Shown here piece by piece: positions 20,486 through 30,271 of a stretch of DNA of 64,000 nt. A model generated the notes under the pieces. That model was not told the origin of the DNA. It was given only the letters and a program-made list of their open reading frames with translations, and ran no database searches. Origin of the DNA: Conus ventricosus. Lineage: Eukaryota; Mollusca; Gastropoda; Neogastropoda; Conidae. The position numbers and the translations under genes were made by a program. Each line of letters opens with the position of its first letter. Positions within the stretch are counted from its first letter, which is position 1. The stretch lies in the NCBI GenBank assembly GCA_018398815.1, contig CM031609.1, positions 35,218,472-35,282,471 of the forward strand, written 5' to 3'.

Positions 20486-21747
20486 AGTTTGGCCAATCCA
20501 GTAAAAGTTAAAAATACAACAAGGGCTGTCTTTTCGCTAATATGACTGTCAGTGTGAGGCAGATCAACAGGTGGCGTGCTTTCTGGGCTGCTTTCTGGCT
20601 GTGGGTCACTTATAACTGGATCGCTTTCTTCAGGGCTAGGTACTTTTTTTTTAAATGGATGGAGCAGGCCTTGTGTTTAAACCTTGATTGTGCCCTAAGT
20701 TTTGGTCGTCTCCAGCTATGAGGATTTCATTGTTATAATTCTGTATCATGCCAATCTGTAGTCTAAGGTCAGAGGGTAGCATGTATAATCCATGGCCTAC
20801 AACAAAGTCAACCTTTGACCTAGCATGTGCAAGAACGTCTTGATACCTTTGTATGCTGGCAGGCAAATCAACAGCAGAGTTAATAGCATCTTCTAAATTG
20901 GCTAGAAATTGTTTTCTGGCATCAAAGCTTGTAGATTGATCTACTATGCTAGACTTAGTCTGTGCTTGTGCTCCTAATAGACACCAAACGTATGTCCTTA
21001 TGGAGTCACTTAGTCTGTGCTTGTGCTCCTAATAGACACCAAACGTATGTCCTTATGGAGTCCTTGAGTCTTTGCACTCCTGGCATTGTTAGGCCTTTAC
21101 TTTCATCTAAGATAAATGTTGTCCAGGCATTAGGATGTTTTTGTTCTATGGATCCCAATCGAACTTGTTTGTTTGGTTGAAAAGAGGTGTGGCCAGGCCA
21201 GTAGTCATAAGTATATTCTCTACGTTCGCCCCACAAATATAATGTGCCTAACCCATGATTGCGGTCTAACTTTTGTCTAAAGTCAGTTGAAGGATTAATG
21301 TTAAATTCATTGCAGATTCTTTCATATGCATTATTGTCCATTGGGCTTTTAAATGGATTAAACGCATTGTCGCTTGGAAGGGGCACTTGTAGTTCAGTTA
21401 GTATTCGTCTGTACTGGTAATAAACATGAAAGTTATATACTGACCTTACTAAAAGATTAGGATGGTTTAAATGGTTTGCATATGAAACACCGCAGCCAGT
21501 AGTTGCGCAGTAAATGGCAAAATTTAACTGATTCTGGTAAAATGCCATAGGATGGGATGACCATGCTGATGGCACTCTATCACTCTTATTGGCGGATTTA
21601 AATATTTAGTTAGTGGGTTTACAAGTCTAACCCGAAGCCGTATGATTCATCTACTGGAATGGTTAAATTGCTGAAGTCCAAAGATTTGGGGTTATAAAAC
21701 GCTCCTGCATTGTAAGTGGCACTTTCGTTATATTTAAAAGGTTCCAT
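20422..21747 (-). CDS. Virion-like protein (block S2) with C-terminal membrane helix, about four frame changes
   Basis: The gene starts at ATG 21747 (MEPFKYNESATYNAGAFYNP), shifts near 21625 and again near 21550 into SHPMAFYQNQLNFAIYCATT, and stays open to 21006. A 55-bp tandem duplication then breaks the frame; it resumes in 20866-20660 with ARSKVDFVVGHGLYML, shifts once more in an A-run near 20655, and ends in an acidic Pro/Ser tail and a hydrophobic helix (ALVVFLTFTGLAKLYF). The stop is at 20422-20424, overlapping the convergent gene. The complete protein would be roughly 430 residues. I recall HPMAFYQNQLNFA-type proteins beside Polinton genes; a structural role is inferred. An S1 paralogue lies at 6430-7620. 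Confidence 0.6.
20952..21061. repeat. 55-bp tandem duplication inside the virion-like gene
   Basis: The sequence starting CTTAGTCTGTGCTTGTGCTC at 20954 recurs at 21009 without a mismatch, a period of 55 bases. Since 55 is not a multiple of three it shifts the minus-strand frame and creates an early stop at 21006. Confidence 0.9.
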
Positions 21748-21783
21748 TTTTTAAAATTAGTTTTTTAAATAGTTATAAAAAAG
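21748..21783. promoter_or_regulatory. 36-bp divergent AT-rich intergenic spacer
   Basis: Only 36 bases separate the start codons of the virion-like gene (minus) and the beta-rich gene (plus). The spacer is over 90% A/T, with TTTTTAAAA next to the minus start and TATAAAAAAG next to the plus start. The same (T)AAAA(A)-ATG context occurs at 760, 15785, 16199 and 16453, which suggests a shared promoter signal. This is inference from sequence only. Confidence 0.4.
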
Positions 21784-22524
21784 ATGTACATCTATATAAC
21801 CAAGCAAAACGAGCGTGTGTTCTTAACGTACCCAATTGACAATAGGCGCGGGAGTTGTAGGATTGCCCTTAAAGAAATTGGCTTTAAAGTTATGTGGGTT
21901 AACATATCTGAAAAGGCTCAGAATAATTGGATTAATGTTAATGACGAGGTGGGCAATCAAATAAGCCATATAACAATACCTGATGGTTATTACAACTTTT
22001 GTTCTTTAAAAGAAGTACTTAGCAAATTTGGCATATTATTAAAAATTAACGAAGCAAACCTCAGAATTACTATACATTTTCCACTAGAAGAAAGAAGAGA
22101 GTACACTTTTCCTAAAGGCCTAGCTCGAATTTTGGGTTTCCACAGTAGTGACAGATCTTATAAATTTAGTACAAGAGAAGATGTTTATCAATTTGAAGGT
22201 GATAAACCTTCTGATTTCCTCGTAAACCCAATGTTGTATGTCCATTTACAACAGTTAAAAACAGATGCTAATTTGTTTGATGACCAACCATCTACTGTTC
22301 TACGAGCACTGCCGTCAATTAAGGCAGGGTTTTGCGATTATCAGTTATACAGGTTTGACGGAAACAGTCAATTTAATGAATTAATTGAGGGGTCTATAAA
22401 TTCATTAGATGTAAAAATAGCTAATCAAGACGGAAAGCCAGTTGATTGTTCTGATTTATTAATAGTGCTTGAGGTAGAAGAGCATATTAGAAAAGTAGTA
22501 AGGGCTCAGTCCCGCGGACGTTAA
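21784..22524 (+). CDS. 246-residue beta-rich Polinton protein, minor-capsid candidate (block S2)
   Basis: An intact frame. It starts MYIYITKQNERVFLTYP, then IALKEIGFKVMWVNI, ITIPDGYYNFCSLKEVL, ARILGFHSSDRSYKF, FLVNPMLYVHLQQL and INSLDVKIANQDGKPVDCSD, ending in a basic tail. The alternation of short hydrophobic strands, the IPDGYY...L..L motif and the LGF box recall a family that occurs with Polinton integrase and polB in invertebrates. A capsid-vertex type role is a guess from length and context. It is the last gene of the element visible on the right. Just past the stop, a partial duplicate of its end (GAAGTAGAAGAGCGTACT versus GAGGTAGAAGAGCATATT) appears. Confidence 0.6.
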   Translation: MYIYITKQNERVFLTYPIDNRRGSCRIALKEIGFKVMWVNISEKAQNNWINVNDEVGNQISHITIPDGYYNFCSLKEVLSKFGILLKINEANLRITIHFPLEERREYTFPKGLARILGFHSSDRSYKFSTREDVYQFEGDKPSDFLVNPMLYVHLQQLKTDANLFDDQPSTVLRALPSIKAGFCDYQLYRFDGNSQFNELIEGSINSLDVKIANQDGKPVDCSDLLIVLEVEEHIRKVVRAQSRGR

Positions 22525-22577
22525 TAGCGCTGGAAGTAGAAGAGCGTACTGTAAACCCTTAATTTTTATATCCCTGG

Positions 22578-22807
22578 AGAGAATGTAAATATGCGGGTTC
22601 ACGATCACCAAATCTTATCTTGCACGTAAGCCCCCATTTTAAAGTACTGATTACGTCAATATTTGGCAGTTTTGGCGTGTTAAATTTTTTTAGAAAACAG
22701 GTGTTAATTTTGGCCAAAATTGACATGAGATGGACGTGATTTGCATGTGAAAAGGGGGGTTTTCGTGCAAAATAAGATGGGTGGTCTTGAACCCGTATAT
22801 TTACATT

Positions 22808-22811
<4 letters not shown>
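22578..22811. mobile_element. MITE-like foldback element, about 234 bp
   Basis: AGAGAATGTAAATATGCGGG at 22578 matches the complement of the sequence ending at 22811 with one change, and the similarity continues inward for about 80 bases with gaps (both arms carry the GCACG and CACC blocks). The centre has TTTTGGCCAAAA. The right end runs straight into a (TG)n tract. No clear target duplication is visible. It sits between the Polinton and the first host exon. Confidence 0.65.

Positions 22812-22882
<71 letters not shown>
22811..22882. repeat. (TG)n microsatellite
   Basis: About 35 uninterrupted TG units directly after the foldback element. Confidence 0.97.
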
Positions 22883-22883
<1 letters not shown>

Positions 22884-23018
22884 TGCTGTAATTTGTCGTT
22901 CCAGCAGTACCAGCGGTAAACACATTTTAGCATAGAACAGTCAGTAATAGTCCTCATGGATTACGAGCCTAGTGATCTGTGTGCTTTACACTATCTTGGA
23001 TGTGGTGTTAAGTGACAG

Positions 23019-23715
23019 TGCTCAAATGACAAAGGTGTTCAAGGTAAACTACAGCTCACTGCACCTGTTCTCCATAGCAACACAGAAGTCACGAGCGCGA
23101 CCGTACAAACAGACAGGTCACAAAATGCAACAGAGACTACACAAACTAAACTTCGTTTGAGCCCTGTTGCAAACCAGACAGCCGACATTGACGTTTCCAC
23201 ACAACAGAGCACTGCAGACAATCTGTATACCCGTAACATTACACCAGATAACGCATCGTTGCGAGTTTCTGGTTTGGCTGCGTGTTTGAAAGTTCCAGCA
23301 GTGAAAGAACTTACCATTGAAGGTTCGACTGGTCATTTCCGTATTGACAACCGTGTTCAAGATGAGGTAACATACTGGACGTGTCAGTTTGTGGTCCATG
23401 TACAGTCTCACCAAGTTGTGCGCTTTGAAATAAGCGAATGCTCGTATAGGAGACTATTTGTAGGGTTCATATATACAGACTATTTCAGCGCCATCAAGAG
23501 AAATGGAGTCCACGTTATATGCGATTATAATAGATATTTACCTGTACAATATAGTATGACTGACACAGTCATGGTCAAAGTGCAATCGCAAGGACCTACG
23601 TGGTCAAGTGGTGATAAGTATGTAAACATCTCTGCGACTTTGTCTTTTTCTGCAGTTAACCGTACTGAGAGGCAACATCTTGATCTGCAACGTGTTTATC
23701 TGTCTTCGTCTGCTG
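23019..23715 (+). CDS. Host exon: Thr-rich segment plus CUB-like domain of a multidomain extracellular protein
   Basis: The frame is open from a TGA at 23013 to the splice donor G/GTAAGT at 23715/23716. The 5' border is uncertain: AG at 23018, or the stronger acceptor CTGTTCTCCATAG at 23077. The first part is rich in Thr, Asn and Gln. Then comes a domain of about 110 residues with ACLKVPAVKELTIEGSTGHF, YWTCQFVVHVQSHQVVRFEI and SECSYRRLFVGFIY, which fits a CUB fold (paired Cys, G.F near the start, aromatic strands). The exon ends in phase 1, which fits the exon at 29287. The gene probably encodes a secreted or receptor protein; upstream exons are not visible here. Confidence 0.65.
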
Positions 23716-23741
23716 GTAAGTAGATTTTTTTAATGGCTGAT

Positions 23742-23950
<209 letters not shown>

Positions 23951-24929
23951 AGATAGAGAGATAGAGACAGACAGACAGAGAGGTAAGTGTTTGTAAATTG
24001 GTAGTCATGAGGTACAGCATTGTTCACCCTTCTTTCAAAGACTGTTCTCCTAATTGGTTTAGAACAAATTTTTTTAAAAAAAAGAAAAAGACTCGTAATT
24101 AGCTGGCCCTCTTCAGTCCAAATATCAACAGTATAGTATGATTCTTTAAAACAATGGATTCGTCACATTGCAGTCTAACTGCGGACACACAGGTGTATAT
24201 CAAACGTGTAAAATTCCAGTCATTTAAAAGACTATGTGTTTTCTTACTTTGCAGCTATACTGAGAACATTCAGATGACATTTTTAACAGGTATACACTTT
24301 CCTTCTGTAATAAGGACGCACATATGTACATTTGTGTGTGATTTACAATCTGAAGACAGTGCACATTTGCATAGGTAGGTTGGGTAGGGTTAGCTTAGAC
24401 CCTCCTTCCCCCAAAATGGAGAGGGAACAGCAGCTGAGTAGTGACAGAACTTGTAAGGCTGACACTGTAACAGGACCAAAAGAAGGAGGCGTCAAACAGC
24501 AGATAGATACCTCGACTGAAACTGATTTGCAACTGGCTAAGAAATGGCTGTGCCCATCCAGTGACAGACAGATTCATGATCCCTCTCACACATGTCAGGA
24601 ATCCGTCGGTCATCAGGCAGATTTTCTCACCAATCTGCAGATTGGCTCATCTTTCAAGGAAGGCGGAGTTACACATATTGACAGCCAAAAACGTCCAAGG
24701 AAGGAAGGAAAGTATCTTCAAGGAGCTGAGTCAAACTGTCGATTGGTGGGAATTAGAAACTGCAAAACCCAAAACATGCACATTCCCGCCCCCCGCCCCC
24801 TCCATTCCCTCCAATTCCCCCTCTCTCCAGCAATAGGTCTGGTAACCTTCCACTTTCTTTCCCCACTCCAGAATCTTCAACTGGTTGAAGGTGGACAGTA
24901 AAGAAAGAAGAAGAAATAACCCCAAGTGT
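23951..24929. other. Intron sequence without a supported gene
   Basis: A possible 37-base mini-exon between TTTGCAG and GTATAC (24255-24291) was considered but has no support beyond its borders. The frame 24332-24901 has no recognisable domain and biased, low-complexity composition. Confidence 0.5.
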
Positions 24930-24977
<48 letters not shown>

Positions 24978-24990
24978 CTCTCTCGTCTCT

Positions 24991-25072
<82 letters not shown>
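24930..25072. repeat. (CT)n microsatellite, interrupted
   Basis: About 140 bases of CT units with a few interruptions, preceded by an A/G-rich stretch (AAGAAAGAAGAAGAAATAAC). Confidence 0.97.
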
Positions 25073-25344
25073 AGAACGACAATAGAGGTTTGTGCAGAAA
25101 TACCCAACACTAGGAGGAGTACGAGTGAGGCAGGGAAGGGAGAGGGGGCTGGGAAGGAAGAACTGCCTGATATGCACGAGCAATCCAAGTGAAAAGTGAT
25201 CATTTTTGTGGGCGTCTGTTACATTTGTTTTTCAACTTGAGCACAAATTATCAAAAAGGATGAATTGTAATTACCCAGCACGACTACAAGTTGATTTGAA
25301 GCTGGCGCCCAGCACGCCGTGCCATTGCTGACCCTTGATCGTTT

Positions 25345-25459
<115 letters not shown>

Positions 25460-26026
25460 TATTATTTTCAGTGTATATTAATGAATTAGCACTAGAAATT
25501 ATTGAGAAAGGAAGACACGGTGTCACTTTTGACTTGATTGAATTATTTATATTGTTATTTGCAGATGATATCGTCTTGCTCTCTGAAACTGTCGTAGGAT
25601 TACAAAACCAATTGAATAATTTGCATTCTGCAGCATGTAGACTGGATTTGAAAGTAAACATGGGTAAATCAAACATTATAGTTTTTCGAAAGGGTGGTTT
25701 CTTAGCATCGCGTGAAAGGTGGTTGTATGGAAGTTCGCAAATGTCGGTGGTAAATGCTTACAAGTACTTGGGCATATATTTTTCAACAAAACGTAGCTTT
25801 ACGTTTGCCTGTCATGATCTTGTTAACAGAGGAAAGCGAGCTGTTATAGCTATTTTAAGCTTGCTTTATAAATTTGAAAGTACTTCGGTTAAATTGTTTT
25901 TTAAATTGTTTGATGCCCAAGTGCAGCCTATTGTACAGTATGGTGCTGAGATTTGGGGATTGGATAAAGGTCATGAAATTGAAAAATTTACAAATCTGTA
26001 TATGTGGAAAATCAAGTCCAAATAAA
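25460..26026 (+). mobile_element. LINE-A fragment: reverse transcriptase, 5'-truncated
   Basis: An open frame of about 185 codons contains FSVYINELALEII, the catalytic LLFADDIVLLSET, SNIIVFRKGG, MSVVNAYKYLGIYFS and QPIVQYGAEIWGL. This is the palm-thumb part of a non-LTR retrotransposon of the endonuclease-RT type common in molluscs. It is cut at the 5' side by the GA/GACA tract and at the 3' side near 26026, where an L1-like remnant of opposite strand begins. It is probably dead in isolation. Confidence 0.85.
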
Positions 26027-26039
26027 TGATGAATAGGCA

Positions 26040-27960
26040 TAGATGGACACCAAGTTTCACAGCTGTGTAGTAATATGCGAGCAATCATTCTGTCAAATAA
26101 TTCAATGTTCTAATGGGAACATATACCCTACATTGTTCTTAAGATAAAGATACAATCAACTGCTGGATGATTGATCTTGATCCAACTTTGTCAGATCATG
26201 TTTGATCTTCATGTGTTATGTTCAAAAGGACTTTCTTCATCCTATTTGCTATGCGCGTAGGCCTTTTTTTGTATCAGAAACATTTAACAAAGATACTGGT
26301 CTCCAGTTTTTCAAAAATTCTGTCGCTTTATCCCATTTGGTAGACATTTATTTATTCCTTCTCTCTGACTTACTGACATTTCTTCTCTCAAGCAACCTTT
26401 ATTCAGCGATCTAACAACAAAGTTTCCCATTTGTTTCCAAAGATGTCTATAAAAGTTAGCTTTTATCCTGTCAGTCCCAGGGTTCTCATCATTACGCATG
26501 TCTTATAAGGCTTCTGTAGTATGCTCTCTAGTTATTAGCCCTTCTAATTCTTTTGATTCTGATTCATTCAGTCATGATAAGTTTTGAACATAGTTGCTGA
26601 TATCAATATTTCTTACAGTTCATTCTTTATAAAGGCTTTTATATAGTCTGATGGCTCCCACCCTGTCATCAGTTTTTAATAAAATTATTCCATTATCTGT
26701 TCCACGTTTTTGCATTTGTTTACTCACAAAATGTATTTTCTCCATATTACAAAGTACTTGGTTAATTTTCCCCCTCTGCAGCCCACTTTGCTTTGGATTT
26801 TAGGATAATTCCTTCTTTTTTTTTTACAGTTTTAAAAGTTTTTCCTTCTTTCGTTCAAGTTACATTTTGTTATTCCCTTTTATGTTCTTTTCTATCTTCT
26901 GTATTTCTTTTACAAGTCTTTCTTCAGTGTTTGTTTCTTTTACTTTCGTTCTTTTCGTATACTGAAAGATATGGTTTTTGCCCATATTGCCATTATCAAA
27001 ACATCTACAAACAGCTGGTCACCAGTTGTGAGCTGAAGTTCATGGCTTGGTATCTTACTTAAGGTACATCTGGTATATGGTGATGCTGCATACTGTTCTT
27101 TAACGTTCTCTTTAGTTTCCTTTACCAGATCAACATATGGTTCGTCTCTGAGAAATAGTGAGTTCAATTTCCAACACATTTATCTTTTATCTTCTGTGTT
27201 TAGTTTTAAATTGATGTTAATCAGAAAATGGTCAGTCCTGTAGCCCCAACAAATATCTGCATACTTAATATTCACAAAAAGAATTTCAAATGTCAAGAAA
27301 AAATTTAGACGTCTCTGTTAAAGGGGCGTTTGTCTTCTCCAGTAATTCTGGATTGATTTCTCTCCACAGGTCGATAGTTCTTGTTTATCAATCATATCAT
27401 ATCATAGACTGTTTCACACACTTTTATACATGTTCAGCTTTATAGTTACATTAATCTATACTGGGATTAATATCAAAATTCTAGTCTCCAATTTATCATT
27501 AAATTAGAAACATCTGTTCTTTGAAATATGTGGGATTATCGCTATTGGGTCCGTAAATATTCGCCAAGACTATGTCTTTCTTTATTGTCTTCAAAACAAG
27601 GATATGTTACCTTGACCGTCCACCACAGTTTTAGTTATTTTCAAATCAAAACTATTGCTAAACAAAATTGCCACTCCCCTTGACCTACATTCAAAATCCC
27701 ATTCCAACCGAACCTGTTCAAAATTTCTAGCAAAATGTGTTTCTTGTAAGAAAAACAAACTCAGAAAACGTCTCTTCTCTTTCGGAAATAACTAATCCCT
27801 GGTAGTTTAATGATGATATTTTGTACTATTCATTATCATCTATCAGTTTCATTGATACCAATACCCTGTACCTTTTCTTTACTGTGCATTGCTTTTTTCC
27901 GAACGTGCCACTTCCAGCTAAAGAGTTCAAAATCTAGGCAAAATGCACGATGAACAAACA
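26040..27960 (-). mobile_element. L1-like LINE remnant (LINE-D), endonuclease to RT start, decayed
   Basis: Minus-strand reading gives an endonuclease-like part at about 27850-27500 (FLQETHFARNFEQVRLEWDF, RGVAILFSNSF) and the start of the RT domain at about 26499-26300 (NPGTDRIKANFYRHLWKQMG, SVSQREGINKCLPNGIKRQN). The last motif fits the L1/Tx1 side of LINEs, unlike LINE-A. There are many stops and frame changes, and the RT core is missing at 26040. Confidence 0.6.
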
Positions 27961-28280
27961 GACAAACTGGCACTAGTCCAATAATTACAAAATATGAATC
28001 CTTCCTTAACTGCTACAAGTGAGCTAGAGGCACAAAAAGGTAGAAACATGTCGTTACAGTTAATATGTAGAATAACAACAGAACAAGCTATCATACAAGA
28101 GAACACCTTCCTCTTAACATATGGGAGAACAGAGAAAGGGAATACTCCCCAGTCTCACAGGCTTGACAGAACCGAGCCTAGCATCCTCTTTCTCTGTGAC
28201 GGAAAATACATAAACAGTGAGTTATGCCTTGTAACCTACGTTGTCAACAAGAGAGGAAAAAAGAGCACTTTTAAGTTGTC

Positions 28281-28342
28281 AAAAAAAAAAAAAAAAAAAA
28301 CCTGGGCTCACGCGCGGCGAGCACGCGCAATCGCACTTTGTT

Positions 28343-28418
<76 letters not shown>

Positions 28419-28472
28419 CGCGCGCGCATGCGTGTGTGTGTGTGGGTGGTGTGTGTGTGTGTGTGTGTGTGT
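28281..28472. repeat. A20 run, then (TG)n-(CG)n-(TG)n microsatellite
   Basis: Twenty A at 28281-28300, TG units 28345-28410, nine CG units, then TG with interruptions to 28472. Confidence 0.95.
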
Positions 28473-28824
28473 GCTTCATGAATACAACTCAGCCGATGCA
28501 GCCTCGTTCACAATGGACTGGGACAACTACTCACGGTTCTTTTACGCTCCGCTGATGTGTAAATGCACTGGTGCTAGCGCACACATGTGTGTGGGTATGG
28601 CTGTGTGAAATAAAGGGTGTAGGTGGTGGTGCCGTGTTTGTCTTTACCCATGTGGAACAAATACTGAAGGGGTTCAGGGCCGTTCTAGTGCCTCAGGCAG
28701 GGACAGTCTGGAGGGGGGAGGGGTGTGGTGTGCAAAGAGTCGGGGAGAAGAGGAGATCATAAAGGAAACCTGCCCTTGAACAATTGGTATGGTCAACAAT
28801 ATTGAGACGGTCACAATTTCAGCA

Positions 28825-28825
<1 letters not shown>

Positions 28826-28871
<46 letters not shown>

Positions 28872-28929
28872 CATATACATTATTATTACATAGATGCGCG
28901 CACACATGCACACACACACATACACACAA

Positions 28930-28988
<59 letters not shown>
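28826..28988. repeat. (CA)n and (TA)n-(TG)n microsatellites
   Basis: CA units 28826-28870 and, after a CA-rich bridge, TATATATA followed by about 24 TG units (28928-28988). Confidence 0.95.
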
Positions 28989-28989
<1 letters not shown>

Positions 28990-29286
28990 TGAATTGTTGC
29001 TTTGCAGGGTATATACAGACCCCTGGACTCAGTGGATTAACCTCAAGTCCATCGCACCTGAGAAGCTGTGTCACTGTGACCAGACCGCCACATCATGTTA
29101 TCTTCCTAAGCACCATCATCTGGCGGTCTCAGAATAATATATATAGCTATTTTGGTCGGTGTGGCCTTAGGCAGACTTCTCTGAAAAAGCTCCAATTGCA
29201 CAAATCTCCTTTATTTTTTTTCCCTGATGACTTTGAAAAAGTACCAAGCGAAGAACGTCATATGTCTCTTTACCTCTCCACTTCAG

Positions 29287-29504
29287 GTTTATCGAGAACT
29301 ACAGAATTCAGACTTCGCTTCTCTTTCCACGCAGAACACTTGAAACCTCGTCGAGTGCCAGAGCTGAACGCCTGGAACTGCACAGTATCAGTGTGGCCTG
29401 ATCTGTTTAAGCACTTTCCTATGTGTGATCTAAATTCTCATTGCGCAGAGCATGAGGATGAGGCAAATTGTCCCCACACTTCTGACAAATGTGGACCAGG
29501 GAAG
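29287..29504 (+). CDS. Host exon: linker and LDL-receptor class A-like half domain
   Basis: The acceptor ACCTCTCCACTTCAG and the donor G/GTAAAG border a 218-base exon that joins in frame to the exon ending at 23715 (phase 1) and ends in phase 0. It encodes a Ser/Thr/Arg-rich stretch, NAWNCTVSVW, and MCDLNSHCAEHEDEANC, whose spaced Cys and acidic HEDEANC resemble the calcium-binding half of an LDLa module, then SDKCGPGK. The borders and both phases were derived by hand from the sequence. Confidence 0.75.
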
Positions 29505-29740
29505 GTAAAGTGAAACGTTCTGCACGTGACAGCTCTTACCAAGATGACTCTGAATGATTGTTAACAGGATGGAGTGCTTAGGAGTTGCAGCTAGAAAGAA
29601 AAGAAGTGGATGAATAGAGCAGAAAAAGAATTTCGAAGACGTTATGGGGGATACATAGCATATGATTGACAAACACACTAACACCTTGCACTGGCCAGGA
29701 CTTGCACACACAGCTAATATGGTGTATGCAACTGCAGTAG

Positions 29741-29785
<45 letters not shown>

Positions 29786-30239
29786 GACAACAAATTGATC
29801 AGCTGAAGAAACCACAAGAAGAAAATGGGCAAAGTTCACTTGATGAACCTTGTCAACAATAGCCAAAGATAACGGCTGCGTGCATATCAGACCCAGACAC
29901 AGCCGTGCAAAACACAGCCGTGGACCATCCGGTTGTTCAGGTCCTTGGATGCGTGCAGAGTAGACCGGACGGAGACGGCTGCCTCACACGAATTTGTTTG
30001 CCACGCGATGTGAAAAGGCGCTCACAAGAAAGCAAAAATTGATATTGAGGCTGTGGTAGAGGAAAAAGAAACACTGTATATTTATATATTTCAACGGAGC
30101 TATTTGATTGCACAGGGTTCCTGAGGAAGCGTTTTGACAGGCGAATGCTTAAACAATAATAAACAAAGTGAACTCTGTGGGCAGTGTGACGACTCATTCT
30201 TCATCACCATACTTCATGATCTGCTCATCCAATCTTCTG

Positions 30240-30241
<2 letters not shown>
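29505..30241. other. Intron with a (GT)n tract; no gene seen
   Basis: (GT)n at 29742-29784. Nothing else is recognisable. Confidence 0.6.

Positions 30242-30268
<27 letters not shown>
30242..30268. repeat. (TA)n tract, left flank of the LTR-like insertion
   Basis: About 13 TA units ending TATAT directly before the TGTCAC terminus of the inserted element. Confidence 0.95.

Positions 30269-30271
<3 letters not shown>

Noticed and set aside
21619..21747. Separate 42-residue minus-strand gene
   Set aside because: Reading the next frames shows it is the N-terminal piece of the virion-like protein separated by a one-base shift, so it is merged into that gene.
24255..24291. 37-base mini-exon between good AG and GT borders
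   Set aside because: A 37-base exon would shift the phase that otherwise fits directly between the exons ending at 23715 and starting at 29287.
24332..24901. 189-codon frame in the first intron
   Set aside because: It has no domain, a biased composition and no splice context linking it to the neighbouring exons.
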